Program-made: the position numbers and the translations under genes
In this document: positions 1 to 11,481 of the stretch, piece after piece
Layout: each line of letters starts with the position of its first letter
Position numbering within the stretch: the first letter of the stretch is position 1
From: Nematopogon swammerdamellus
Taxonomy: Eukaryota > Arthropoda > Insecta > Lepidoptera > Adelidae
Assembly (NCBI GenBank): GCA_946902875.1
Contig: OX336344.1
Coordinates: 22,093,791-22,157,790 of the forward strand
DNA: 64,000 nucleotides
Direction: 5' to 3'
Notes under the pieces: generated by a model
Databases searched by the model: none
What the model was told of the DNA's origin: nothing
Seen by the model: the letters and a program-made list of their open reading frames with translations, nothing else

Positions 1-2287
1 GTATTGCTGAAGGAAGGTATAGATTTTTCACCTGCTCATTGCAGGTAGAACTCAACGTCTAATAATCAGAAATCCCAGTTCAGATCGCCCTGGTGGTAGC
101 CAATCTTCGTTAGAAGATGGCAGCAGAAGTAAAAGAAGAACCCCCAGATATTTCTTTGAAAAATTCGAATAATTTTTGTACAGGGGGTTGATATTTTCGA
201 GCGCGTGTGTTTTGAACATAGATTAGAGAGTAATGACTGGATTGGCCATAAAGAGCGCTCTGTATGGAAATGCGACACCGCGCTTCGATTAGAATCTGTA
301 ATTCGAAAATTTCTACCAATCTACTTACAGAAATTCACACGCAGTGCTTCGCGGCCATACAGATTGAATGTAGCCATCTACAAATATCCAATGATAGCGT
401 GCAAAGGTGGACAGCCACCGACTTATGGCCAGTGACCTGGTCTTTATTTCTCTGATCTGTGTTTGTTTGTGAACGTCCGTGTGAGTAGCAGCTAAACGTT
501 GTGTGAACACCCTCCACCGCAGAGTCCAGACTCTCCCGCAGAATCCTGGATGGAAGAGACGGACTACACAGACGATTACGTCTACCACACGGCTAGGCGT
601 GATCATACAAAGGTCTTCCATCAGAAAAAGCAATTCCTACAGAACAGTCTGTTTAAGGTACTGCGGACCGTGCGAACTCCTTGCTTGTGTGAACTTGTAA
701 CAATTGTTGTGCGCTGAATGCTTGTAAAACCTGATCAGAAAAAAAGTACGCCATTTTGCGGAAGTTTTGAATTTTTCTAATCAGGCTAAATTGTTTAATT
801 TTTATATGTCCGTACTACGCATGTATCCGCTTTATTTTTCTTCATTAAATACACAGCTGCAAATCAGAAAATACTTGCCGACCAGGATGCGAACTTGGAA
901 CTCTGGCTTGAGCTGAGCATTTTTGTCGTTATTTTCGGCTTTGTTTATATTTGAAGAAATATACAAAATTGTTTATTTTTTATTTTAGTACTAAGCATGC
1001 ACGTCTCAAAATCGTTTTTACTACATGCAAAGTTGGAAATAAACAATATATAATAGCTAGGATTTGAAACTGGCTTCTTGTCATTAGCCCTCAGTACGTT
1101 GCCAGGTTGTAGCTATCGTCGTCGCCGACAAACTCCAGGTCTGTGAAAAACTTTTCTCCCTATTTTCGACTTTGCATCTATCTTATAAAATATTTACTGA
1201 CATTGTTAGAATTATAATCTTTTAGTTCCAAGTGCTGTGTGAATTCCACTTCGAGTTCACTAAACATTGATATGCTCTGTGAATCCCACTGGATAGATCA
1301 TCAAACATAGAAGTGTTCTTTGAATGCCACTTGGATATGTCATCAAACTTTGATGTGCACTATGAATGCAATTTGGAAATACCATCAAGCTTTGATGTGC
1401 TCTGTGATTGCCACTTGGATAAACTGTCAAGCTTTGATGTCCTCTGTGAATGCCACTTGGATATATCGTCAAACTTTGATGTGCTTTGTGAATGCCACTT
1501 GGATATATCATGAAACTTGAATGCCACATGGATATACCACCAAGCTTTGATGTGCTCTGTTAATGCTACCTGGATATACCACCAACCTTTGATGTGCTCT
1601 GTTAATGCCACTTGCATAGATAAATATTGTTTTACTCTGTAAGTGCCCTTGAATAGATCACCAATCTCTGGTACGTTGATTTGGTGTGTGGCTTCTGTAC
1701 ATTTTTCATACTTCTATATCTTTAGAAATGTCTCTTTACTTTTGATTTTGTTGAGCCGGGGGCGAGTTGTTTTAGTCTAAAATGATTAATTAAAGCATTT
1801 ATAGACGATGCCAATGCACAAGTTACTTACTTTAAAAACCTGCATGATCCCATTAAATTATTATGCTTGTTAACATGCAAATTCAATTTGTCAGAGTGTA
1901 CATCTAATTGTAACTAAGTCTTTACCACAATGGGATTCAATAATATTTAGTAACATATCAGTCAGTCAGCTTTTATGTGCCTACTGCTGGAAATTGTCCC
2001 TCTAATTTTCGTCCAGTCCTCCTGGCCTTCGGTTCAGCGGTCGTCGTCCCACCTGTCGTATGGTATTTCTACACAAATACTTTAGTAACACATTATTTTT
2101 GAATGCGATTGATTTCTTGAAGACAATTCAGTCACTCAAGTTTCGATAACATTCGTTGTATGTTCTCTCATGGTTCTCTTTGTTATCTGTTAAAAAGTAT
2201 CTAATCATTGAATTTTCGTTTAAGTTACTGCAATGCCACTAATGTTCAAATATACGCCATATCCTAAAAATACGATTATTTCCACAG
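1..2287. other. Unassigned 5' region (intron or intergenic) before the first LRR exon
   Basis: No protein family is recognised here. A short + strand frame near 45-170 follows an acceptor-like CTCATTGCAG and is rich in Ser/Arg before a stop. A second short frame at about 500-660 reads acidic and Tyr/His-rich up to a possible splice donor at 658. Neither resembles a known domain. The upstream coding exons of the LRR gene (signal peptide, N-terminal repeats) must lie before the window or be hidden here. The 42-bp tandem repeat is listed separately. Confidence 0.4.
1232..1640. repeat. 42-bp minisatellite, about 9-10 diverged copies
   Basis: A unit built on GAATGCCACTTGGATATATC, then a TCAAACTTTGATGTG-type segment, recurs every 42 bases with 10-20% divergence. 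Because 42 is a multiple of 3, a frame open on either strand gives a 14-residue repeat (CHLD..SNFDVLCE on +). No start context, splice sites or flanking coding sequence supports expression, so it is called as a noncoding minisatellite. Confidence 0.75.
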
Positions 2288-5200
2288 TCTCTAGCATGGC
2301 TAGATCTGTCGAGGAACCGTCTCGTGCGTATCGAAGGCGGCTCATTCTCGGCACTGCCCAAACTGCGGTGGTTGGATCTCAGCCATAACTCCCCCTTCAC
2401 AGCGGAGCGGGGACCAGGCATCTTCAGAGGCTTGGACAGGAAGCTGACACATCTGGGTCTGAGAAATGTCAGTTTGCATTCGGTGAGCAGAGGAACATCT
2501 TATATTGTATCTATTTTCCCAACTGTAGCCGACTAGGTTGCGATTACCGTACTGAACAAAGATGGCTGCATAGCAGCCTCGGTTGTGTTATCTTCTAGTT
2601 CAGTATAACCAACAATCCAAAGGATTTTTTCCGGTTTGGATTCTTCTCGGAGATGATATTGGCTAGTTGGAGCATGAGCCATCAATACCGAATTACATAA
2701 AACTGCCAGAAGATATCATGCAAGCACCGACCGCATAATTATTCAAGCGACCACTGCAAACTCATTCAAGCACAGGATAGACAAACATTGGAAAGCACAA
2801 GACGATGAAACTAAAATAACCCACCAGTGAAGAACGCATCAGCTTCAGCCGCTCGTTCACCAAAATAAATTAAGAAACCGTTTTGCTACTCTAGTGAAAC
2901 AAGATTTATCAATAATTCAGCGTGATGTCCCCGAAATTATTCGAAGGGAATAACAAACTTTCCGAGATAACATTTAACTATCCGATGTTATTTCATTTCA
3001 GGTACCAATACTACCACTCGCGAAGCTGAAGTCTCTGGATTTGTCGTACAATAACTTGCCGTCCGTGCCACCGGAGACCGCGGCCAACCTCACGAGGATT
3101 CGAACTTTGGATCTTTCCTACAACGACCTCTCCACTGTGCCTGTGGTGAGTTATATTGGCAGTAAATGGGTACCACAGATATGGGTATAAATTAGCCAGT
3201 TTCCCCATACGGTCACACGACTCCCTTGCCATCACAGAGTAAGGACGACGCGCTTGGCCGTCGAAACCGATGAGATGTACTGACACGGTTCGTAGTTTCG
3301 ATAGTGGTTATTATTCTCTTTCATAGTGACAAGATGAGATGGGCTGACATTACGAGTGTGCCAATAATTGATCTATAACCCTCGTAAATTGCTAATACGA
3401 AGAAACCCTGTCAACTACGCTGTCGAGTGTACACATATTACAGTGCACAATCTTATTGTTCGTTCCTTGTAACTTTTTAGGTTTCCGTATACCGTACGGA
3501 GGCCTATTACTAAGCCTCCGCCGTCTGTCTGTCCGTCCGCCCGTCTGTCCGAGGGCTGTATCTCTTGAACCGTAATAGGTAGCCCGTTGAAATTTTCACA
3601 GAATATGTGTTACTATGGCGGATATAACAACAAATAATAAAAAAGAAGGGGCTCCCATACAACAAACGTACGAAAAATCGATTAGTCACGCTAATGAATA
3701 ATAGATGGCGCCACAGGTTTTTATACATTGCATTGTTGAAAGACAAAAGATAGGCGGATATTATCCGCTCAATTGCCAATGGCCTCATTGAGGTGCTGTC
3801 ATTTTTCCACCGTCAATTGCCATCGACCTCATTGAGGCTTCTCTCCGATTGAGCGGTTATTGATAGCAGATAGATACGGAAACCTCCGTGCGCTAGTAAA
3901 ACTCGCACTTGACAGATTTTTTGTTATTGTTAGTTATGCAGAGTGTGCATCTATCCCTATTGTAGGGATTCAACGTGAAGGTGTTTATGATGACTGACTG
4001 TGCAGGCTACCCACTCGCTGAACGAGCTCCGCTGGCTATCTCTCTCCGGAAATCCTATAACCGCTCTCGGCAACACCAGTCTCTACGGAGTTTCCGCTAA
4101 GCTGGAGTATTTGGACGTCACCAGGCTGCCGCTCAAAATACTAGAGGTGATCTTGTTGTTCTATATTGATAGGTTTAAAACCGACTTTTAGAGAAACTAT
4201 CATTGTGAGCCTCAGTATATCGGTTATGTGATGTTTCCGCGGTGTTCACTAAGGCAACCAAGTGTAAAAACTGTAGGTCCTTTACTTACCTTATTAAGTA
4301 ATAAGATTTAACGCTTTCGGATTGATACCACCGCACAGATTTTTTTTCATTTCGGTTTTTCAATGTGAATTGATGGAATTTCAATTTCGAAACGGCGCGG
4401 CCGTGTAAACAGTTAGTGTTTTCGGTCCAGTTCAGTATAGCCGACATGATCAAATACGGTATTAAGTAAGTTTATCTATTTATCTTCTGAGAAATTAGCA
4501 GCAATGGATATAAAAATAAACCGTTTACAGAATGGAGTGATCAGCAAAATGCCAGCGCTGAGGACATTGAAGATCACAGCTTACGACAAAGTGCGAGAGT
4601 TCAATATTCCGAAACTTCTCAAGTATAACGGTGGACTGAAGAACTTGTATGTCGAGGTAAAGTCTTTGCTCATTTGCAATTTCCATTTGTTTTATGCAGA
4701 CTGCAGATCGACCAATTTCTCTGCAAAATGGCAAACTGAGGAAATGACGACCTCATGTTGTCGACAGGTTTATTGTGTTGGTGACCAAGTTCGCCAAAGT
4801 GTTACGGGGGCTCATATCTCGGGTGTTGTAGGTGATGTAGACAAACGTGTCAGTTTCCGTATAAAATATGTCTGTTGTCAGGTGGACGAGTTTGGGACGA
4901 ACCTCGGCAAAGAGATGACAGGCGAGCTTCCTTGCAAGCTACGGAACATCACCTTCAGCGGCAGGTCGCTCAAGTATCTCTCGGAAAGCGTTCTTCATGT
5001 GAGTTGTTAGTTCTTTCCCGCTGCATCTGACATGCCTGAATAAATTTGTGCTTAATTAAATTAAAATTTTCTTTAATTATCATCTCCCATCGCGAGGGAT
5101 TGTAATTACTATAAAAACATCATTATCATAAACACATTTTTATCGTTGGATTTATCATTATATCTAAAGTTTGCTTCATTGTTTGTGTATGTTCGATACC

Positions 5201-8018
5201 GTCGAATACGAGTTGTTTTCACCCATTCGCACATTGCCTGCCACAGCCTGAACGAAAGAATTTATATGGCGGATTTTACTGCCCAGACCGCTAGTAACGC
5301 TGGTGCATTTTTCTCATATCTCTATATCTCTCATTCGGAGCCTGTAATAGACTTCCCCACGTCTGCACATCAACGACCAAGGCAGACACAGTTTGTTCTC
5401 CTTACCAAATCAAATTCCATATATTCAAAGCCCACCATAATCTTTTACAGGGCGTCCACTCCAAAGTGCTTCGTCTGACAGTCTTCAACACCAGCATCAC
5501 GGACATCGACCAGGAGGTGTTCTGGCACCCCGGCCGCATCCGCAACATCACGCTGGACCTCCGGAGTAACCATCTCAATAAGGTAATATTTTGTCGTCTT
5601 ATTTTGTCAGTTTCTCCTACCTACTACGTCATTCAAAAAAGTAGTGAGAATGAGCATATTCCAGTAAACTTTTATTAAACTCTATTTAATTTTCCAACAG
5701 AATGACCTTTTAGGTTAACACATTCGTTACGTCGTTGTCGTTTTTCTAAACTTAAAATGACCTCCCAAAGAAATTCTTCATTCTGAGCACCGCAAAGGTA
5801 AACATTTCTGCACCGCGGCGACGGCTGCTTCGTCATCATCTTAAAATTTCTGACCTTTCAGATAATATTCCTTCAGGCTCGAAAATAAATAGAAATCACT
5901 AGGAGTGAGGTCTGGTGACTATTGTAGAGGTTCAAGTATTTCAAAGCCAGCATCATGAATGGTAGCTATTGCAACTGTGAACTTGTGTGCCGGGGCGTAT
6001 CCTGTTGAAACAGAATAACTTTCGTGAGTTCGAATGACTCAAATAAAAGAAAAACAAAATATAACCTGTTCATTGATTCAGTCTTGATTTTTTTAAATCT
6101 GACAGATTAGGCCTTCCAGTATTTATGTTTTTTATTTCCAAGGAGTGTATAATTCAAGACTCTATTTTGCATTTCGAAGGTACCCAACCCGTCGTCTGGC
6201 GAGTGGCCCGGAGTGCCCAACTCTCTGTTCCTGGTGGACATATACGTGTCCGACAATCCGTTGGTCTGCGATTGTGGAATCGGGTAAGAAATCATTACTT
6301 TACATATTTACAGAAGCGCAAAATCCGTTCAATTTCTTACATTAGGCTTGATTGGTTTATACGACAATACATCCATACTATTCAGGTCCATATTAATCAA
6401 AATGTATCTAATTTATTGACGTTAAACTTGATTTAGCAGGTGTCAATGTATCCGACGTATGTTCCGATGATTGAAATGAAGACGTACTAATTTGCCTCAA
6501 GACGGGATTGATGTCATTAATTTGACTTTTTTGTTGATCCAATTGGTAGATAATAATAAACAAGTCATCTTAAGTTTTATACACCCATTGTATTAGCTTG
6601 ACGAGAAAAAAACGGGCAAGAAAACTCGCCTAGAATAGTAAATATTTTTTGAGAGGTTCAGTACTCTTATATAATTCTTATGTCAGGTTAGGTTAGATAA
6701 TCAGGCTGATGGTGAGGGTATCCAGGTGTTCCGTGCGTGTTACAGTTGGATAGAGGCATGGGACCGAAAGCGGCGCCAGTACATGTGTGACGAGGACGAG
6801 AGTACCGCGTGCGTGGCCACGCGTGACGACGTGCGCTTTGCGCGCTGCGCCTCGCTTGACAACCGCACGCTCATCAACGTGAGTATGACCATCGCCATCT
6901 TTGTTATCATCGCCATCTTCGTCATCATCTTCATACTTGTCAGCATCGCCACCTTCGTCACCATCGTCACCCGAGTCATCATCGCCACCTTCGTCATCAT
7001 ACTCACTCTTGTCGTCACCACCACCGTCGTCATCATCGTCACCCTTGTCATCATCACCACCTTCGTCATCATCGTTACCCTTGTCATCGCTAGCATCGTC
7101 ATTAACATAACCAGGAGCAGCATTCACTAACGCTTTTTGCGTCGGCGGTAGGTTTTATAAGAGACAGATCTATAGATCATGGATAGTGATATTCCTTAGT
7201 AACACCTGACAACTCTAACGTCGCTTTTCTAGCGACGATGGTCGGTCGCGCTAACGACGAAACAGAATCTACCGAAAAAGTGAATGCCGCTCCAGTGAAA
7301 GAGGACTGTATTTTTTTTTTTATGGAAACTGACACGGTTGGCTACATCACCTACAACATCCGTGATGTAAGCCCATAACACCGGGTAAACTTGGTGCCAC
7401 GTCAGTGCTTCCCTTCGATCGTGCCGGCTACACTGAACTGGACGGAAAACACAAACTATTTACATAGCCGTTTCGACCGACCTTTCATTCAGTACGGTGG
7501 TACCAACCCGGGCGGGCTAAACCTAGTAATATAAGAAGGGAGTCATATCCCTTAGTCGCCTTTTACGACATACACGGGGAGAGATTCAGTGGGGCTATTC
7601 TTTTAAAGTACCGGCCCCACACGGTACACGGTATACTGTATGTTAATAGGCACGCGTTGTTATAGGGCCAACCAGTGTCTGTAAAAAAGAATCCGCTCAC
7701 CTCAAGCCCCCGGGGTTCTAGCTATCCTACTTGTTTCTTCTCGAGGAATTCCTCCTGCACAACATTTCCACCAGGGAACGAGCTATGGGAATCACTGTCA
7801 CTACCACCCGCGCTACGGAAATCACTTGTTTTATTTTTCTTCTAAGATTTTAGCTGTACACACGTTCCATATTGTCATTGAATGCGATTTCTATAAACTA
7901 TTTTTTCTTTTAGGTAATGCAAAATGATCTCGAATGCGGTTGGAGTTTATCATCAATCATCTCGCCGAAGGTCTACCTGGTCATAGGCCTATCCCTGGCT
8001 ACTCTTATCTACATATGA
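2288..8018 (+). CDS. Leucine-rich-repeat cell-surface protein, chaoptin-like, 3' part (9 exons)
   Basis: Exons read from splice sites and frame: 2288-2482, 3002-3145, 4006-4146, 4531-4656, 4882-4998, 5451-5582, 6180-6283, 6746-6878, 7914-8018 (stop TGA). Together they give about 398 residues. All introns are GT-AG. The first six introns and the last are phase 0; the seventh is phase 2. Exons 1-3 carry clear LRRs (WLDLSRNRLVRIEGGSF, LKSLDLSYNNLPSVP, LRWLSLSGNPITAL). Exons 4-6 carry degenerate repeats. Exons 7-8 hold an LRR C-terminal cap (NPLVCDCGIGWIEAW, then later Cys). The last exon ends in a hydrophobic run (VYLVIGLSLATLIYI) directly before the stop, with small Ser residues upstream, as in GPI-anchor signals. 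That would place the protein on the outer leaflet of the plasma membrane. Chaoptin and related insect LRR adhesion proteins have this design. The 5' end is missing from the window, so the exact orthologue is inferred. Introns contain SINE remnants. Confidence 0.85.
2526..2705 (+). mobile_element. SINE family B, decayed copy in LRR intron
   Basis: It matches the other family B copies (8565, 13612, 47885) through GCAGCCTCGGTTGTGTT and the A-rich end near 2700, with many substitutions. It lies in the intron between the first and second recognised LRR exons. Confidence 0.6.
3480..3915 (-). mobile_element. Dispersed lepidopteran repeat D (GGCCAAGTGCGAGT family), reverse
   Basis: Read on the minus strand it has the family layout: an AGTGCGAGTTTTACTAG-like start, a middle segment containing GAGCCCCTTCTTTTTT and the TTTGTTGTTATATCCGCCAT motif, then the CGGACAGACGG short repeats, and an end near GGATACGGAAACCT. 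It sits in the intron before the 4006 exon. The family has no coding capacity. Confidence 0.7.
4325..4455 (+). mobile_element. SINE family A middle segment, decayed
   Basis: The sequence from GATACCACCGCAC through the CCAGTTCAGTATAGCCGACA block matches the body of family A copies with gaps. It is intronic. Confidence 0.5.
4780..4866 (+). mobile_element. SINE family A 3' tail beside a splice acceptor
   Basis: GGTGTTGTAGGTGATGTAGA, the CGTGTCAGTTTCC block and a short A-rich end match the family A 3' end. It stops about 15 bases before exon 4882, so the polypyrimidine tract and branch point of this intron lie in or next to SINE-derived DNA. Confidence 0.6.
6884..7115. repeat. Cryptic trinucleotide repeat (GTCATC/GCCACC) in last LRR intron
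   Basis: Runs of CATC, GTC and ACC triplets begin just after the donor at 6879. Frames stay open on both strands and translate to Asp/Gly-rich or Ile/Val/Thr-rich low-complexity peptides. This is slippage DNA, not a gene. The + strand LRR frame ends at the donor. Confidence 0.8.
7311..7626 (-). mobile_element. SINE family A with H1 head, reverse
   Basis: It starts with a T-run (the poly-A tail on the minus strand) followed by ATGGAAACTGACACGG. The body follows, then the H1 head block containing AGTCGCCTTTTACGACATAC and ending in CCGGCCCCACACGGTAC. It lies in the last intron of the LRR gene, opposite to the gene. Confidence 0.8.
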
Positions 8019-8564
8019 GTGTTGTTCTGGCTGTTTGGTGTCTATTCCGAATTCTACGAAATCCTCGCCAGGATGTATTCCATATGAGAGGGTACTTTCA
8101 CCACGAGCTCTAATTTGTCCGTCGCCAAAATTCGATATTGTCCAAGCATGATTGGGAATGCGAATCTTTGGGTATGTCGATGAAGCCCCATTTTTTTTAT
8201 ACGCTTGAAACATTAGAATAGTCTGATCCAAATTATTCGCCGTAAGTCGGTAAAATTTGGCGTTTCGCGGATTTTCAAAATAATTCAAAATTTAATTAAT
8301 TTTTTCTTTGCTCTTTTCATGGAATATGACCATATTTTAGTCTTCTTTTAGCACTTTTACTAAATCAATCACAGTTTAGAATAGATTAGTCCAACCAAAA
8401 GCAATTAAAAACATGTATTGTAGCCTTTACCAAATTGTATTATCCTCAATATTAATTAGGGTTAATACTCGTATGGTGATTTTTGTCAATCGAACTTTTG
8501 TAGTCAATAGTTTAAAAGGAACTGCGTTTGCTCCATAGACATATGAAATAAGATAGACTGCTTT

Positions 8565-8836
8565 ACCGTTCGGAACCGGTGTAAAACTGTAGGTCCCTTC
8601 CCTTGTCCTTACAGGTGGTAGGCTCAAATTGTAACCGACTGGGTTGATACCACCGTACCGGATGTAAGACGGCTGCATGGCAGCCTCGGTTGTGTTCTCC
8701 TCTAGTCCAGTATAGCCAGCAATCCTGGGAAGTCTACGGTATGGCACCTACTTTCTCGGAGGGGATATTGGGTGATCAGAGCATGTGTTTTGGCCCATCT
8801 GACTCAGCCACCCATAGCGGAATAACATAAAAAAGA
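8565..8836 (+). mobile_element. SINE family B copy
   Basis: The 5' part has a GTAGGTCCCTTCCC block shared with family A. The 3' part has GCAGCCTCGGTTGTGTTCTC and CAGTATAGCCAGCAATCC. It ends in ACATAAAAAA. It lies about 550 bases downstream of the LRR stop codon. Confidence 0.75.
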
Positions 8837-10594
8837 CTCGGCCAAATCTACGGAGAAATTCTACTTTCTGGAAGTAACATTTAACTCTACTGACTCGACG
8901 GCGAATTAATTTGGTTCAATATTGTGACTGTGATAAATTCTACCCGGCGCCGCGGAGGCATATAGTATCGGCGTGGAGTTCGTGGTGATGGCTCCAAGCG
9001 TCCACGTGATATTTATGTATTTTCGGATTTCGGTGTATAAGAACATTGTGTAAGAAGGTTGCATCCTCGGAAAGCTATCCGGACCCACGAACATGAGATT
9101 AAAAGAGCAATATTCCCCACCACTACACCAGCAGAGCTTATGGCTGATCAAACGAATATCCGATTCAGTAGGTGCGGTTAAGTTGGTAGTCCGCTAGTGA
9201 CGTCACGCGGCCGCTATCACAGTGGAGTGGTTCTCTCCTGAGACAGACCTGGTAATTTATAATACCGGTGTTACCATCATAATGCGACAGGGGCGCCCTC
9301 CATTGATTCTACTCTTTCTGGCAGCCACATACTTTCAAACTGGCTACACTACTAAATACTTACCTACATATATATTTTCATAAAATTTAAGACATAGTCA
9401 AAATGGCCAATCAAAATTTGTATAAATTAAACGTGAAAATGTTCTGCTGGGATGCAACATGATGCCAAAGTATAATACTATTTTAAAGTAAGTATAAATA
9501 TTTTGAAAATGGGTAAGGAAGTTTAGAAATAAAGGTTTATAGGACTGAGACGCCAGTGTGTTTATTTTGATATATAGTTTGACGCGCTTAATCTCGGCGC
9601 GAATTCAGTAGCAAGAATCGAAAATCGAGTACGTGTTTCGAGTAACATCAATATATTGCCTTTCCGTGCCGACATGTACTTCGAGAAAAAGCGCTTATTT
9701 CTCGATTGGCTCTGTTTCTAGAGCAGGCGGAAAAAAGGACATCGACCTTTAAGCGTTAGCTCCCTTGCACAAACTGGCGGGCAGAGCGCCATCTCTCTTG
9801 CGCTGTGTCTGCCCTAAACACCGGCGTAAGAGAGAGATCGCCTTACGTGCGCCACGTTTCTGCAGGGGAGCTAAATCGGAAGCCATAGCAATATAATATG
9901 TACTTAAGGCGCGAGATCAGCCAAAACCACTTATCTGCAAGACATTTGATAATTCGCAGTATTTACGAAGTAGCACTTACAAAATGTACTCTCGTATTTT
10001 GAACTTTTTCGAGTAATAACAGAATCTGTACGAAAAGTTTATGCAATTTTTGCGCAAAAAATATGACATTTCTTCATAATACCTTCGGATATAACTCTTT
10101 TAATCTTGTGATTGGCTAGTCTAAGTGCTATAAGTGATTTTACTCGAGGTTATGTATACGATATGCGATTACGGGATTGGCTGGTAGTGAATCGACCGCC
10201 GTTCATATTTGGTTTAGACTGTGTTCAAAAGATCGAGCGAAACCTATTATGTCTTCATTAGGCGTAACAAATTGACTTATTAATGTCTATTAGGCGTAAA
10301 AATATGTGAACTTACATGAGGTTTGATAGTGTCTCGTTATGTATGTAAGGTATATATTCTATGTCCAAACAGCCACGCAATTGTAGAACAATATTTTTTT
10401 TTAAATTACCATCGTAGCCATTATAAACACGAAATAATTTTAACTCTATAAGTAATCAGATTTTAATAGATTTTATTAATGTTGTGAAAAATATAACAAG
10501 TAGTTGATGCTATAGTGTGTTTCACGAACTTCCATAATTTGCCAAAGTTCTGTTTCAAATAGCTAATTTCGCAGTTTAATGTCTGTATGTACCC
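8837..10594. other. Intergenic DNA, no gene seen
   Basis: There are no convincing coding frames or splice-consistent exons. A small hairpin element at 9756-9874 is listed separately. The rest is AT-rich unique-looking sequence. Confidence 0.5.
9756..9874. mobile_element. Small inverted-repeat element
   Basis: The ends TTAGCTCCC and GGGAGCTAA are inverted. Inside is a second inverted pair around GCCATCTCTCTTGCGC and GCGTAAGAGAGAGATCGCC, so nearly the whole 119 bases can fold on itself. No clear target duplication was found. Confidence 0.45.
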
Positions 10595-11481
10595 CAGGGT
10601 TGCCAGGTAAACGTGGAAAGTCCATGTTTTTGTCCACGGTAAAAAATAGAGCAACGTGAGCTGTGACACATCCTTTTGAATTTTGGCACGCACTCCCAAG
10701 CGATCGTTCAAATCGTTGAAAGCAGTATTTCCTTACTGCCTCCATATTGGTGATTTTAATCAAAGGTCTGATTTTTCGAAACAATCAAAGCCGAAAAATC
10801 AAAGATTTTGGAAGCAGAGAAGATGTGATATGAACGCCCCCTCGTATCGGAACCGCTGTCACCAGTTTCCGTTCGCACACAATCACAATTCACACATACG
10901 AACGCACGATCGCATTCGCACCAGCTATTTTTGGCCAATCCAAAGCGTTGCATCCACGTGCGCTCACAGACACATCGATATTGGCAAATCTCCCCATGTT
11001 GCCGTGTAGCGGACTGGCCTCCTTCGCATATTATCTAGCCTCGATAGCTCAGTGGCAGAGTAATATACCTACTGTAAATATATATTTACTGTGTCAGTGG
11101 TGCAGGCAGTCAACTGTCGCTTTTGATTGTTAAGCAACGCTGGGCGCGGTCAGTACTCGGATGGGTGACCGCTCGACCGTTGAAGGCTGACCGTGGTTCG
11201 AATTCCACGTTTAACTATAGTTCCCTTCCCTTTTTACCTTACTAGGGCGGGTTGGTACCACCGCACTGGATGAAACGTCGATCGAAACGGCTATGTAAAT
11301 AGTTTGTGTTTTCCGTCCAGTTCAGTGTAGCCGACACGACCGAAGGGAAGCACTGACATGGCCCCTAGCTCACCCGGTGTTAGTTCCATAAAAAAAAATC
11401 TACTCTTCTTTCAAAATCTTTGGGGCGGACCGGTTGGTGAAAAATTTCCACCTTATTTATCTGGGACACTTGGCAACCCTG
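10595..11481. mobile_element. Possible hAT-type nonautonomous element
   Basis: The ends CAGGGTTGCCAGGT and ACTTGGCAACCCTG are imperfect terminal inverted repeats of the CAGGG type seen in hAT elements. No exact 8-bp target duplication is visible, so the call is tentative. A full SINE family A copy is nested inside (11036-11398). Confidence 0.35.
11036..11398 (+). mobile_element. SINE family A, near-complete, with tRNA/5S composite head
   Basis: A tRNA-like A box (ATAGCTCAGTGGC, about 11043) is followed by a 5S-rRNA-like segment: GTTAAGCAACGCTGGGC, then GTACTCGGATGGGTGACCGC (about 11129-11178). A tRNA-like B box follows (GGTTCGAATTCC, about 11193-11204). Compared with the 56.7-kb copy, this one carries an extra segment of about 43 bases between the A box and the 5S-like part, and its 3' end is missing an internal stretch before TTCCATAAAAAAAA. 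Confidence 0.8.

Noticed and set aside
325..633. 102-codon minus-strand frame near the left edge
   Set aside because: No domain, no splice logic, and overlapping frames of similar length on the other strand.
6693..7127. 144-codon Asp/Gly-rich minus-strand frame and its + strand partners
   Set aside because: It is a trinucleotide repeat in the last LRR intron. The acidic peptide is a slippage by-product.
10683..11009. 108-codon + strand frame
   Set aside because: Lies inside a probable transposon, has no recognisable motif, and overlaps equally long antisense frames.
11036..11210. Possible genuine 5S rRNA or tRNA gene
   Set aside because: The 5S similarity covers only the 3' half. It is embedded in a repeated, poly-A-tailed element found many times in the window.
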